Positions 19,777-29,090 of a stretch of DNA of 43,131 nt are shown one piece after another. Source of the stretch: an uncultured Prochlorococcus sp. (GTDB lineage Bacteria; Cyanobacteriota; Cyanobacteriia; PCC-6307; Cyanobiaceae); assembly GCA_902564235.1 (NCBI GenBank), contig CACFAG010000009.1:1-43131 (forward strand). Reading direction: 5' to 3'. The notes under the pieces are model-generated. The model had not been told where the DNA came from and did no database searches. It saw nothing but the letters and a program-made list of their open reading frames with translations. A program made the translations under genes and the position numbers. Numbering within the stretch: the stretch's first letter is position 1; each line of letters opens with the position of its first letter.

Positions 19777-19782
19777 TATAAT
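19777..19782 (+). promoter_or_regulatory. Possible -10 element between lysA and rimI
   Basis: TATAAT at 19777-19782 lies in the 87-base divergent gap and is about 40 bases upstream of the rimI ATG. No good -35 element is seen at 16-18 bases. The complementary strand of the same patch reads TATAAAAT and could equally serve lysA. Confidence 0.3.
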
Positions 19783-19823
19783 GACTCTGGATTTGAACTT
19801 TATAAATATACATATATATTAAA

Positions 19824-20264
19824 ATGATATCTATCAAACAAATAAATGAGAAAGATATTGATTTATGTTATGGGTTAGATGCAAAAACCATTTCCCTATG
19901 GAGCAAGAAACAATGGGCTAACGAATTCAAAAAAGAAGGTACAAAAATCTTTGGATTATTAATTACAAATTTAGTCATTGGCATATGTGTTTTTCAGATT
20001 GTTCTTGATGAAGCTCAAATAAATTATTTTGTTGTAAATAAGAAATTTAGGAAAAAGGGTTTTGGATCATATTTAATGAGTTATTTAATTAAAAAATGTG
20101 AAAAATTAAAATTAAAAAAAATACTATTGGAGGTTTCTCAGAGTAATGTTACTGCTGAAAGATTTTATAGTCGATTTGATTTTTTTACAGTAGGAATAAG
20201 AAGAAATTATTACAAAGACGGATCGAATGCGCTCTTAAAAGAAAAAAATTTAACAACAAAATAA
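19824..20264 (+). CDS. rimI: GNAT N-acetyltransferase, RimI-like
   Basis: This 146-residue GNAT-fold protein resembles the ribosomal-protein-S18 alanine acetyltransferase. It has YFVVNKKFRKKGFGSYLM, whose RKKGFG is the acetyl-CoA pyrophosphate loop (usually RxxGxG/A). It also has the RimI-style ILLEVSQSNVTAERFYSRFDFFTVGIRRNYY at about 102-132. GNAT substrate calls are risky from sequence alone, so S18 is a family-based guess. It stands alone between lysA (divergent) and clpC. Confidence 0.8.
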   Translation: MISIKQINEKDIDLCYGLDAKTISLWSKKQWANEFKKEGTKIFGLLITNLVIGICVFQIVLDEAQINYFVVNKKFRKKGFGSYLMSYLIKKCEKLKLKKILLEVSQSNVTAERFYSRFDFFTVGIRRNYYKDGSNALLKEKNLTTK

Positions 20265-20301
20265 TTTAAAAATTTAATTGTTCGGATAACCAGAATGCTT
20301 G

Positions 20302-20362
20302 AAATTACTGTAATTTATTGCTATATCACCAAAAAAGGGTAATTTAATCCATTAAAAATTAC
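20302..20362. repeat. Cluster of four AAATTAC/GTAATTT half-sites upstream of clpC
   Basis: AAATTAC (20302-20308) and GTAATTT (20310-20316) form a 15-base palindrome around one T. GTAATTT recurs at 20339-20345 and AAATTAC at 20356-20362, forming a second, wider inverted repeat that is followed by TTTT. This is seen directly. It may be an operator array or, in RNA, alternative hairpins; the trailing Ts could also make the second pair a weak rimI terminator. Confidence 0.5.
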
Positions 20363-20371
20363 TTTTAGGTA

Positions 20372-20392
20372 TTCATAAAAGCTCATTATGAA
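20372..20392. repeat. Inverted repeat just upstream of the clpC promoter
   Basis: TTCATAA (20372-20378) and TTATGAA (20386-20392) are perfect complements with a seven-base spacer. The element ends eight bases before the putative -35 box of clpC, a place where an activator or repressor could bind. Confidence 0.4.
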
Positions 20393-20399
20393 CACAAAA

Positions 20400-20428
20400 T
20401 TGACATATTACTGGTAGGTTATTAATAG
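20400..20428 (+). promoter_or_regulatory. Putative clpC promoter
   Basis: A consensus -35 TTGACA (20400-20405) is followed after 17 bases by TAATAG (20423-20428). Transcription would begin about 10 bases before the ATG at 20445, giving a very short leader. No Shine-Dalgarno sequence is visible. Confidence 0.5.
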
Positions 20429-20444
20429 AAATTTTAATCTTCTA

Positions 20445-22973
20445 ATGTTTGAAAGATTTACAGAAAAGGCAATAAAAGTCATTATGCTTGCTCAAGAGGA
20501 AGCTAGAAGACTTGGTCATAATTTCGTTGGCACAGAACAAATTTTATTAGGTTTAATTGGAGAGGGCACAGGTGTTGCGGCAAAGGTTCTCAAATCACTT
20601 GGTGTTAACTTAAAAGATTCAAGAATTGAAGTTGAAAAGATAATTGGAAGAGGTTCAGGATTTGTAGCTGTTGAAATACCCTTTACCCCCAGGGCTAAAA
20701 GGGTCTTAGAATTATCTTTAGAAGAGGCTCGTCAATTAGGACACAATTACATAGGTACAGAGCATTTATTGTTAGGGTTGATAAGAGAAGGTGAGGGCGT
20801 TGCTGCAAGAGTCCTTGAAAATTTAAGTATTGACCTTACCAAAGTAAGAACTCAAGTTATAAGGATGTTAGGAGAAACAGCTGAAGTTGGTAGTGGGGCA
20901 AATCCAAATAAAGGTAATTTAAAAACTGCGACCCTCGACGAGTTTGGAACTAATTTAACGAAATTAGCTAGTGAATCAAAATTAGATCCAGTAGTTGGTC
21001 GTTATGCAGAAATAGATCGCGTAGTTCAAATATTAGGTAGAAGGACAAAAAACAATCCAGTACTTATCGGAGAGCCGGGCGTAGGTAAAACAGCTATTGC
21101 AGAAGGTCTTGCTCAAAGAATACAGCTCGGAAATATTCCCGACATACTCGAAGATAAAAGAGTGTTAACTCTTGATATAGGGCTTTTGGTTGCTGGAACA
21201 AAATATAGAGGAGAATTTGAAGAGAGATTAAAAAAAATAATGGAAGAAATTAAATCTGCTGGTAATGTTATTCTTGTCATAGATGAAGTGCATACTTTAA
21301 TTGGTGCTGGAGCTGCTGAAGGCGCTATAGACGCTGCAAATATCCTTAAACCAGCATTAGCAAGAGGTGAACTTCAATGCATTGGAGCAACAACTCTCGA
21401 TGAATATAGAAAACATATAGAAAGAGATGCTGCTCTGGAAAGAAGATTTCAGCCCGTCATGGTTGGGGAACCATCTATTGAAGATACAATCGAAATTTTA
21501 AAAGGTCTTCGAGAACGTTATGAACAACATCATCGCCTAAAAATTACTGATGATGCACTAGAGGCTGCAGCTCATCTTGGTGACCGCTATATATCTGATA
21601 GATTTTTGCCTGACAAGGCTATAGACCTTATAGATGAGGCAGGAAGTAGAGTGCGTTTAATAAATTCTAAACTTCCACCTGAAGCTAAACAAATAGATAA
21701 AGAATTAAGACAGATTCAAAAACAAAAGGAAGAATCTGTCAGAGATCAAAACTTCGATCAAGCTGGTCTATTAAGAGAAAAAGAGATGGAATTGTCAGCA
21801 AAAATCAAAGAAGTTCTTGAAAATAAAAAAGAATCTACGTTGGATGATGAATCTAATAATGATACAAACTCTTTAAATAATGACTCCAATCTTATACAAA
21901 ACCCTATGGTTAGTGAAGAGGACGTTGCTCATATTGTTGCATCTTGGACCGGTGTACCTGTTCAAAAATTAACTGAAACTGAATCGGTTAAACTCCTCAA
22001 TATGGAGGAAACACTTCACCAAAGACTTATTGGACAAGATGAAGCTGTTAAATCTGTATCTAGAGCTATAAGAAGAGCAAGAGTTGGTTTAAAAAATCCT
22101 AATAGGCCCATTGCTAGTTTTATCTTTTCAGGTCCTACTGGTGTAGGTAAAACAGAATTGACAAAATCATTAGCTTCATATTTCTTTGGTAGCGAAGAAG
22201 CAATGATCAGATTAGACATGTCAGAATTTATGGAAAGACATACAGTTAGTAAACTTATAGGCTCTCCTCCTGGATATGTTGGTTTCAATGAAGGTGGTCA
22301 ACTTACTGAGGCAGTCAGAAGAAGACCTTATACGGTTGTATTATTTGACGAAGTTGAAAAAGCTCATCCAGATGTATTTAATCTATTATTACAACTTCTT
22401 GAGGATGGTAGATTAACAGACTCCAAGGGTAGAACTGTAGATTTTAAAAATACTTTATTAATAATGACCTCTAATATAGGTTCAAAAGTTATTGAGAAAG
22501 GCGGGGGCGGTTTAGGATTTGAGTTCGCTGGTGATTCTATTGAAGACACCCAATATAACAGAATTAAATCTTTAGTTAATGAAGAACTAAAACAATACTT
22601 TAGACCTGAATTTTTAAATAGACTTGATGAAATAATTGTATTTAGACAACTATCTAAAAATGAGGTTAAAGAAATTGCTGAAATAATGTTGCAAGAGGTT
22701 TTTGCAAGATTAAAAGATAAGGGTATTAAATTAGACGTAACAGATGCTTTCAAAGAAAGACTAGTTGAAGAAGGCTATAATCCTTCTTATGGAGCAAGAC
22801 CTCTAAGAAGGGCTGTTATGCGCTTGTTAGAGGATAGTTTGGCTGAAGAAGTTCTTTCAGGAAGAATAAAAGACGGAGATAAAGCTTTGGTTGATATAGA
22901 TGAAAATAAGAAAGTTAAAATTAATATTTCTTCCGAAGAATCTCCTCAAGAATTAGCAAGCGCTAACTTTTAA
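20445..22973 (+). CDS. clpC: ATP-dependent Clp protease ATPase subunit ClpC
   Basis: This 842-residue HSP100 unfoldase feeds the ClpP/R protease and is essential in cyanobacteria as known from the family. Two N-domain repeats (about 5-145, each with the [12 protein letters not shown] or [18 protein letters not shown] pattern) are followed by AAA1 with GEPGVGKTA at 209-217. A UVR/middle segment (about 420-455) leads to AAA2 with GPTGVGKTE at 563-571, and the C-terminal D2 small domain ends with [15 protein letters not shown]. It is clearly more G/C-rich than recB, as expected for a highly expressed gene. Confidence 0.97.
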   Translation: MFERFTEKAIKVIMLAQEEARRLGHNFVGTEQILLGLIGEGTGVAAKVLKSLGVNLKDSRIEVEKIIGRGSGFVAVEIPFTPRAKRVLELSLEEARQLGHNYIGTEHLLLGLIREGEGVAARVLENLSIDLTKVRTQVIRMLGETAEVGSGANPNKGNLKTATLDEFGTNLTKLASESKLDPVVGRYAEIDRVVQILGRRTKNNPVLIGEPGVGKTAIAEGLAQRIQLGNIPDILEDKRVLTLDIGLLVAGTKYRGEFEERLKKIMEEIKSAGNVILVIDEVHTLIGAGAAEGAIDAANILKPALARGELQCIGATTLDEYRKHIERDAALERRFQPVMVGEPSIEDTIEILKGLRERYEQHHRLKITDDALEAAAHLGDRYISDRFLPDKAIDLIDEAGSRVRLINSKLPPEAKQIDKELRQIQKQKEESVRDQNFDQAGLLREKEMELSAKIKEVLENKKESTLDDESNNDTNSLNNDSNLIQNPMVSEEDVAHIVASWTGVPVQKLTETESVKLLNMEETLHQRLIGQDEAVKSVSRAIRRARVGLKNPNRPIASFIFSGPTGVGKTELTKSLASYFFGSEEAMIRLDMSEFMERHTVSKLIGSPPGYVGFNEGGQLTEAVRRRPYTVVLFDEVEKAHPDVFNLLLQLLEDGRLTDSKGRTVDFKNTLLIMTSNIGSKVIEKGGGGLGFEFAGDSIEDTQYNRIKSLVNEELKQYFRPEFLNRLDEIIVFRQLSKNEVKEIAEIMLQEVFARLKDKGIKLDVTDAFKERLVEEGYNPSYGARPLRRAVMRLLEDSLAEEVLSGRIKDGDKALVDIDENKKVKINISSEESPQELASANF

Positions 22974-22988
22974 TTATTCAGAGTAAAT

Positions 22989-24080
22989 ATGCAGTCTATC
23001 TCTCCAGAAACTATATTTAGGGGAAATTATGCTTGGCAAAAATCTTTACCTCAAATTATTAAATTAACAAAAAGGCCATTAATCTTAGGTAGAGGAATCC
23101 ATACGAATAATCTGAGAAATAAAATTTTTAGTGATTTAAAAAATCAGAACCTTAAAGTCAATTCCGCTAATTTACAATTTGATTGTTGTTATGAAGATAT
23201 CTCCAGAGTAAAGAACATCATTTTAAAGAATAATCATGATTCTGTTATCGCTGCTGGCGGGGGAAAGGTTTTAGATTCTGGAAAATATATAGCTGAGTGT
23301 CTTAATCTCCCTTGTATAACAGTGCCTCTTAGCGCCTCTACATGTGCAGGTTGGACTGCCTTATCTAATATTTATACAAAAGATGGCCAATTTATAAAGG
23401 ATGTTGCATTAGAATCTTGTCCAAAAATCCTAGTATATGATCATAAATTCATTCAAACAGCCCCATCTAGAACACTTGCTAGTGGAATTGCAGATGCTTT
23501 GGCAAAATGGTATGAATCTTCAATAACAAGTTCAACAATAGATGATGGCCTTGTTCAACAAGCGATTCAAATATCAAGAGTTTTAAGAGATCAACTATTA
23601 ATAAATGGGCACATAGCATTTAAGGATCAATTTGAAAATAATCCTTCTTGGCGAATTACTGTAGAGGCGTGTGGACTCACAGCAGGATTAGTAGGCGGTA
23701 TTGGCGGAGAAAAGTGTAGGACTGCTGCAGCACATGCTATTCATAATGCAATTACTCAGATAATTACCCCAAATAAATTCTTACATGGCGAGATTGTCGG
23801 GGTTGGATTATTATTGCAATTAAGACTAGAAGAAATGAAAAATAATAATAAATTAGCTAATCAATCGATTAAACAATTGTTGGCACTTATGAAAGAATTG
23901 AATTTGCCAACAACTATTGCAGAACTTGGAATAAATGTTTTTGAAAATAACAACCTTGATAAAATTGCTGATTTTACTTGTCGAGATAAATCTGAGATAC
24001 ACTTTTTGCCTTTTGAAATTCATAAACAAGACATAGTAGATGTCATTTCAAATTTTGAACAGCAAAAAATTAAAATATAA
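22989..24080 (+). CDS. Glycerol dehydrogenase-like iron/zinc alcohol dehydrogenase
   Basis: This 363-residue protein belongs to the family-III metal-dependent polyol dehydrogenases. The NAD-binding turn is IAAGGGKVLDSGKY (about 80-95), followed by PLSASTCAGWTALSNIYT, close to glycerol dehydrogenase GldA. Metal ligand candidates are Asp169 in GIADALAKWYE, His249 and His252 in AHAIHNAIT, and His266 in HGEIVGVG. The true substrate is uncertain: related enzymes act on glycerol, sn-glycerol-1-phosphate or other polyols. It follows clpC by 15 bases and precedes the hydrolase by nine. Confidence 0.8.
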   Translation: MQSISPETIFRGNYAWQKSLPQIIKLTKRPLILGRGIHTNNLRNKIFSDLKNQNLKVNSANLQFDCCYEDISRVKNIILKNNHDSVIAAGGGKVLDSGKYIAECLNLPCITVPLSASTCAGWTALSNIYTKDGQFIKDVALESCPKILVYDHKFIQTAPSRTLASGIADALAKWYESSITSSTIDDGLVQQAIQISRVLRDQLLINGHIAFKDQFENNPSWRITVEACGLTAGLVGGIGGEKCRTAAAHAIHNAITQIITPNKFLHGEIVGVGLLLQLRLEEMKNNNKLANQSIKQLLALMKELNLPTTIAELGINVFENNNLDKIADFTCRDKSEIHFLPFEIHKQDIVDVISNFEQQKIKI

Positions 24081-24089
24081 AAAAATTTT

Positions 24090-25001
24090 TTGACTAAAAA
24101 CCATTTTGAACAATTAAGCGATTCTAATGAGGAATTTTTTGAATGCGCAAAATTGACATTATTAGATCCATTAGGTCTTTATTTGGCAAATGATGTTAAG
24201 TGGATAAAACTTAACCAGGATTGGAACTTTTTAAAATTCCCCGTTGTTATGGGAGGAAAAGGTCAACCTATACTTCTTCTGCATGGCTTTGATAGTAGTT
24301 TTTTAGAGTTTAGGAGAATATATAAATCGTTAAAAAGTAATTTCCTAGTGATAATACCTGATTTGTTGGGTTTTGGTTTTAGTCCAAGGTGCGCAACAAA
24401 TGAATACAATTCCTCGAAAATAATTTCTCATTTAATTGATCTCCTTAAGACATTACAAATAACAAAGAATCTTAAAATTATTGGTGCCTCTATGGGAGGC
24501 TCAATTGCTTTAAAACTTGCTCTTGAAATTCCTGATACTATTGATAAAACTATACTTTTATCTCCCGCCGGCTTGTTCGGAGAACCTAAAAGTGTACCTT
24601 TTCCTCTTAACCAAATTGGGGCCTCATTTCTTGGATTGCCGCAGGTCAGAAAAAGTCTTTGCCGGCAAGCATTTGCTTTCCCAGATGAATGTGTTGGGGA
24701 GATGGAAGAGCAAATTGCCTCAATTCATTTGGGTTGTAAAGGATGGAGGAATTCACTTGCATCATTTGCAAAAAGTGGAGGCTTTGCTGGAACACATAAA
24801 TTTATCCAAAATATCCCAATTAAAACAGTATGTGGAGAAAATGATCGCATTCTTGGAAAAAAAGAGATTAAAAATATAAAAAAAATTGAAAAATTAAATT
24901 TTGTAGGGTTGCAAAATTGTGGACATCTTCCTCATCTAGATTTACCTTTATTAACCAGTAAAATTATCCAAGATTATTTTTTAGAAAAAAAGATTATCTA
25001 A
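24090..25001 (+). CDS. Alpha/beta hydrolase
   Basis: This 303-residue alpha/beta-hydrolase-fold protein starts at a TTG (24090). The oxyanion segment is LLLHGFDSS at 62-70, the nucleophile elbow GASMGG has Ser134, the acid is probably Asp in CGENDRIL at about 252, and the catalytic His is in NCGHLPHLD at about 279. The substrate is unknown; cyanobacterial relatives are often annotated as esterases or lipases. It is nine bases after the glycerol-dehydrogenase-like gene. Its stop overlaps that of cdsA by four bases. Confidence 0.85.
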   Translation: MTKNHFEQLSDSNEEFFECAKLTLLDPLGLYLANDVKWIKLNQDWNFLKFPVVMGGKGQPILLLHGFDSSFLEFRRIYKSLKSNFLVIIPDLLGFGFSPRCATNEYNSSKIISHLIDLLKTLQITKNLKIIGASMGGSIALKLALEIPDTIDKTILLSPAGLFGEPKSVPFPLNQIGASFLGLPQVRKSLCRQAFAFPDECVGEMEEQIASIHLGCKGWRNSLASFAKSGGFAGTHKFIQNIPIKTVCGENDRILGKKEIKNIKKIEKLNFVGLQNCGHLPHLDLPLLTSKIIQDYFLEKKII

Positions 25002-25855
25002 TTTAGATACTTGAGAAGTAAAAAAACATAATACAAAACAGATGGAGTAAATATATAACTGTCAATTCTGTCAAGAATTCCTCCATGTCCAGGTAAAAAA
25101 GTTCCAGAATCTTTTATTTTGGCATCTCTCTTCATCATTGATTCAATTAAATCTCCAACTAATGCCATAAGAGAAATTAAAATTCCATATAAAATTCCAA
25201 ATAATAGTGGATTTTCCCAATTTAGTAGAAATGCGAAAAATATTGCTAATAAAATTGAACAGGATATCCCTCCAATTAAACCTTCTATAGTTTTGCTCGG
25301 AGATATCGGCGAAAGAGATGTTTTACCAAATGACTTCCCAATAAAATAAGAACCAATATCACTAGCTACAATCAAAAAACAAGAAGTTAAAGTTAAATGA
25401 AGACCTGTAGTATTTGATAAGTCTTCAAATGAAAAAAAACCTTGGTTAGAATTTATTATAACTGAATCCAATCCCCTTAATTTAATCCAGTAACTAGGTA
25501 AAAAACCTAAATAGAATAACCCAAAAATAGAGGCTGCAATATCTGAAATTGTCCCTGGCTTTGGTTGTAAAAGTAACCAAGTGCATATCCCAACTGAACA
25601 GATAGGCAAAATTGAATTTGAAATTTCTCCTTCAAGTACACCAATGGACTCAAGATAAGTAGAAACTATAATAATGAAGGATGAAAATAATGTGGTTTTT
25701 GTAGCTGGTCTTATTCCTTTAAATTCTGCCATTCTAAAAAATTCTAATAAAGCAAGATATGTAAGCAAAGTAATTGCCAATGTAAAAAACCATCCGCCCA
25801 ACAAAACAACAATTAAACCAAAAATTCCTATAAGTAATCCGCTTCTTAATCTCAT
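24998..25855 (-). CDS. cdsA: Phosphatidate cytidylyltransferase (CDP-diacylglycerol synthase)
   Basis: This 285-residue polytopic membrane enzyme activates phosphatidate with CTP, a step needed for phosphatidylglycerol, the only phospholipid of thylakoids. Its signature near the C-terminus reads SMMKRDAKIKDSGTFLPGHG followed by GILDRID, exactly the CdsA pattern (S-x-x-K-R-x4-K-D...P-x-H-G-G-x-x-D-R-x-D). About eight hydrophobic segments precede and surround it. The upstream gene, a decarboxylase, is nine bases away on the same strand. Confidence 0.95.
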   Translation of the reverse strand: MRLRSGLLIGIFGLIVVLLGGWFFTLAITLLTYLALLEFFRMAEFKGIRPATKTTLFSSFIIIVSTYLESIGVLEGEISNSILPICSVGICTWLLLQPKPGTISDIAASIFGLFYLGFLPSYWIKLRGLDSVIINSNQGFFSFEDLSNTTGLHLTLTSCFLIVASDIGSYFIGKSFGKTSLSPISPSKTIEGLIGGISCSILLAIFFAFLLNWENPLLFGILYGILISLMALVGDLIESMMKRDAKIKDSGTFLPGHGGILDRIDSYIFTPSVLYYVFLLLKYLN

Positions 25856-25864
25856 ATGAAATTG

Positions 25865-27262
25865 CTATGTTTCTAAGACTCTTATATTAAAATTTACCAG
25901 ATCTTTGTTGTATAAACTTTGATTATTTATCCAATTAAACCTATCTATATCAATTTTTTCTCCAGGAATTATTAGAGGTATTCCAGGAGGATAAGGGCAA
26001 ATAATATCGCCAGATATTTTATTTAATGCTTGTGAGAAAGTAATACTCCGAGTCTTACTTTTCCAAGCAATTCCAATTTCGATTTCGGGAGCTTGAACTA
26101 ATTTGAATGGTGATTTGAGTACTTCTAAACTTTTTGATTTTTTGGAATTTAATAGTAATTTTTTCCATAACTTTACAAATAAATTAAGAAAATCTTTTTG
26201 ATTTCCAAATCCTAAGCAAAAAGTAAGAGTCATCATTTCTGGTAATTCAGCAATAAGTCCATTTCTATAAAAAAAATCATCAGCAGTAAAACCATCAATC
26301 CCAGCCTTAGAGGTATTTACTACAATTTTTAAGGGGTCTTGAGTTTCTACAAGAGGAATCTTTTTTTGAATCAATTTTTTATAAATACTTTTTGCTTCTA
26401 AAATTCTTTTTTTATATTTTGATAAACTTTTTTTGTTAAGCCAGTCTCTAATAGACTCTTCACAAGAAGAAAGTAATAGGGAACTTGGACTGGTAGTTTG
26501 CAGCAAATTAATACTTTTGATTAAATTACCTTCATTTATTAGATTTCCTTTGTACCAAAGTACTGCCGTTTGAGTTAATCCATTTAGTGACTTATGTAAT
26601 GAATTAACGATTAAATCAGCGTTTGATGATAAGGCCGGTTTTGGCAAATTAAGGTTTTCACAAAAAAGGAAATATGAACCATGGGCTTCATCAACTAAAA
26701 CAGGTAAATTTTTTTGATGACAAGATTCTATTAAAGGCTCTAAATCTACAGCATAACCATGATAAGAAGGATTTACAAAAATAACCCCTGCAATTTTATT
26801 CTCATCAAAATTTAATTTTTTAAATACATTTTCTAACCAAATTTTTGTAATTGGTTTGTAATGGCCCGTTAAGGTTGAAAATTCTAGGTCAAAAAATATT
26901 GGATTTATATTCTGCATCGCACAGATTTTTATAACACTTATATGAACATTTCTAGGCATCAGGATATTTTCGCCTGGATTTGCCATTGCAATTACTGCTG
27001 ATTGTATTAATCCGGAAGCTCCATTAACTCCAAAAAAACATCCTTTAGTCCCAAATTTGCAGGAGAATTCTCTTTGAGATTTAGCAATTAATCCGCTTTT
27101 GGATAGTGGGGAGCCTATTTCTGGTAGTTCGGGCAAGTCCCAATACCCAGGTGAATATTTTAATAACTTCACTAATTTCTTTGGTAAAGCTGCCCCTCTG
27201 TTATGAGCGGGAAAGAATAAAGCCTTTGAAAACTTTTTAGTTAGAAAAGATGAAATGCTCAT
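25865..27262 (-). CDS. Orn/Lys/Arg decarboxylase family protein, PLP-dependent
   Basis: This 465-residue fold-type I PLP enzyme belongs to the short subfamily that includes Bacillus SpeA/YaaO. Key segments are FFPAHNRGAA near the N-terminus, GVNGASGLIQSAV at 78-90, VNPSYHGYAVDL, LVDEAHGSYF with Asp191 and His194, and NSLHKSLNGLTQ with the PLP Lys224. A C-terminal PYPPGIPLIIPGE segment is typical. It probably decarboxylates arginine, lysine or ornithine, giving a polyamine precursor, but specificity cannot be read here. It is followed by cdsA and is divergent from the AarF kinase gene. Confidence 0.88.
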   Translation of the reverse strand: MSISSFLTKKFSKALFFPAHNRGAALPKKLVKLLKYSPGYWDLPELPEIGSPLSKSGLIAKSQREFSCKFGTKGCFFGVNGASGLIQSAVIAMANPGENILMPRNVHISVIKICAMQNINPIFFDLEFSTLTGHYKPITKIWLENVFKKLNFDENKIAGVIFVNPSYHGYAVDLEPLIESCHQKNLPVLVDEAHGSYFLFCENLNLPKPALSSNADLIVNSLHKSLNGLTQTAVLWYKGNLINEGNLIKSINLLQTTSPSSLLLSSCEESIRDWLNKKSLSKYKKRILEAKSIYKKLIQKKIPLVETQDPLKIVVNTSKAGIDGFTADDFFYRNGLIAELPEMMTLTFCLGFGNQKDFLNLFVKLWKKLLLNSKKSKSLEVLKSPFKLVQAPEIEIGIAWKSKTRSITFSQALNKISGDIICPYPPGIPLIIPGEKIDIDRFNWINNQSLYNKDLVNFNIRVLET

Positions 27263-27326
27263 AAAGTATTATTGACATATATAGAATGGATTACATGGTA
27301 ATCTTTTTTGATATTTTTTAACTTTA

Positions 27327-28982
27327 ATGACAAGATCTTATTCGAAATATTCAGCAAAAGATGACTTACTTTGGTTGATTTTGAGACCATGGATTTTTAT
27401 CCCAAGAGTTTTATATATCCTTTTAACTTTTATTTTTCTTTTTTTAAGAATACTTTTTCAAGGTAACAGTAAAAATAAAAATGTACAAAAAAATCTCTCG
27501 AAATATCTTTTTGATGTAATAACGGATTTAGGACCTTGTTTTATCAAATTAGGCCAAGCACTCTCAACTAGACCAGATCTTGTTAGACAAGATTGGCTTA
27601 CAGAGCTTACAAAATTACAAGATAATCTCCCAGCATTTGATCACAAAATCGCTTTAAAAATCATTGAAGAGGAACTTGGATCTCCTGCTAATGAATTATT
27701 TGAAGAGTTTCCAGATAGTCCTATTGCTTCAGCAAGCTTAGGTCAAGTTTATAAAGCAAAAAAAAATAATTCTTATCTAGCTGTTAAAGTACAGCGGCCA
27801 AATTTATACTTTCTCATCAGAAGGGATGTTGTAATCTTGAGGTTTTTAGGAACTTTTTTATCCCCACTTTTACCATTAAATATAGGTGTAGGAATTGGAG
27901 AAATAATAGATGAATTCGGTAAGGCACTTTTTGATGAGATTAACTACCAAAAAGAGGCCGAAAATGCTTTGAGATTTGCAAATTTATTCAAAGAAAACCC
28001 AAATATTTTTATTCCTAAATTAGAAAAACAGTTTTCATCCAAAAGAGTAATTACAACTTCTTGGATTGATGGAGTTAAGTTAAGAGATCGAGCTTTACTA
28101 GAGGAAAATAACTTAATACCTTCTTCGTTTATAAAAACATGTGTCATCAGTGGTTTGCAGCAATTATTTGAATTTGGATATTTTCATGCAGACCCACATC
28201 CGGGAAATATGTTTGCTCTCAAAGGAGGAAATGCAGATTGTGGAAATTTAGCTTATGTTGATTTCGGAATGATGGATACTATTACAAATTCAGATAGACT
28301 TACTCTTATTAAGGCAATTGTTCACATAATAAACGAAGAATATTATCTTCTCGCAGAAGATTTCCAGAAATTAGGTTTTTTAACCCAAGAACAAGATCTT
28401 CAAAAACTTGTTGAACCATTAAAAGAAGTTCTAGGAGGATCCTTTGGCGCTGAGGTTGGTAATTTTAATCTTAAAAATGTAACTGACGAATTCTCAAAGC
28501 TAATGTATTCCTATCCTTTCAGAGTTCCTAGTAGGTTTGCCTTAATAATAAGAGCCGTTGTTAGTCAAGAAGGTTTGGCACTAAGGTTAGATCCGGATTT
28601 TAAAATTTTAAAGATAGCTTATCCATATATTGCTAAAAAACTACTAACTGATAATTCTGAAGAGATTTTAGACATACTTTTAGAAGTCGTTTTTGATAAA
28701 AAAGGTCAAATCCAAGTTGAAAAAGTTGAAAGTTTATTTAACATTTTGTTTAGAGATTCAGAGAATATTAATTCAGATCTAATACCAGTTGCTAATGCTG
28801 GATTGAAATTATTTGTAAGTAAGAAAGGATCCGAAGTCAGGAAGAATCTCCTTTTAAGTCTTATAAAAGATGAAAAATTAGAATTTACTGATGCAAAAAA
28901 ACTCTTAACTTTAATTAGAGATACTTTTAGCCCTCTGAATATTGCAAAAAGTGCGGTACAAAATATTATTTCTACAGTTTAG
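27327..28982 (+). CDS. AarF/ABC1/UbiB-family kinase-like protein
   Basis: This 551-residue atypical kinase has an N-terminal hydrophobic helix (about 24-44). The ABC1 signature is present in the KLGQALSTRPDL region (about 75-86) and the Ala-rich SASLGQVYKA (about 134-143). Lys154 in AVKVQRP, HADPHPGN at 287-294 and YVDFG at 310-314 complete it. Family members support quinone biosynthesis (UbiB in E. coli) and, in chloroplasts, plastoquinone, tocopherol and chlorophyll metabolism. A role in plastoquinone synthesis or stability is a family-based inference. A 108-base gap separates it from the next gene. Confidence 0.93.
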   Translation: MTRSYSKYSAKDDLLWLILRPWIFIPRVLYILLTFIFLFLRILFQGNSKNKNVQKNLSKYLFDVITDLGPCFIKLGQALSTRPDLVRQDWLTELTKLQDNLPAFDHKIALKIIEEELGSPANELFEEFPDSPIASASLGQVYKAKKNNSYLAVKVQRPNLYFLIRRDVVILRFLGTFLSPLLPLNIGVGIGEIIDEFGKALFDEINYQKEAENALRFANLFKENPNIFIPKLEKQFSSKRVITTSWIDGVKLRDRALLEENNLIPSSFIKTCVISGLQQLFEFGYFHADPHPGNMFALKGGNADCGNLAYVDFGMMDTITNSDRLTLIKAIVHIINEEYYLLAEDFQKLGFLTQEQDLQKLVEPLKEVLGGSFGAEVGNFNLKNVTDEFSKLMYSYPFRVPSRFALIIRAVVSQEGLALRLDPDFKILKIAYPYIAKKLLTDNSEEILDILLEVVFDKKGQIQVEKVESLFNILFRDSENINSDLIPVANAGLKLFVSKKGSEVRKNLLLSLIKDEKLEFTDAKKLLTLIRDTFSPLNIAKSAVQNIISTV

Positions 28983-29079
28983 TTTTTATATTTATAGTTA
29001 ATTAACTTACCTATGATTTTAATTCGATTAGAATTGGATGTAATATTTAAAAATGAGAAGTAAAAGGATTTTTTAGTTT

Positions 29080-29085
29080 AGGAAG
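29080..29085 (+). promoter_or_regulatory. Strong ribosome binding site of the RodZ-like gene
   Basis: AGGAAG lies five bases before the ATG at 29091. It stands out because most genes here lack a recognisable Shine-Dalgarno sequence. Confidence 0.6.
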
Positions 29086-29090
29086 AGTAA

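Noticed and set aside
22364..22753. A 129-codon open frame on the minus strand
   Set aside because: It is antisense to the highly conserved clpC AAA2 domain and has no recognisable domain or start signal.
24517..24879. A 120-codon open frame on the plus strand
   Set aside because: It lies fully inside the alpha/beta hydrolase gene in another frame, and the hydrolase has clear motifs.
28997..29006. Palindrome GTTAATTAAC after the AarF kinase gene
   Set aside because: A 10-base AT-only core palindrome is expected by chance in this composition and no second copy is nearby.
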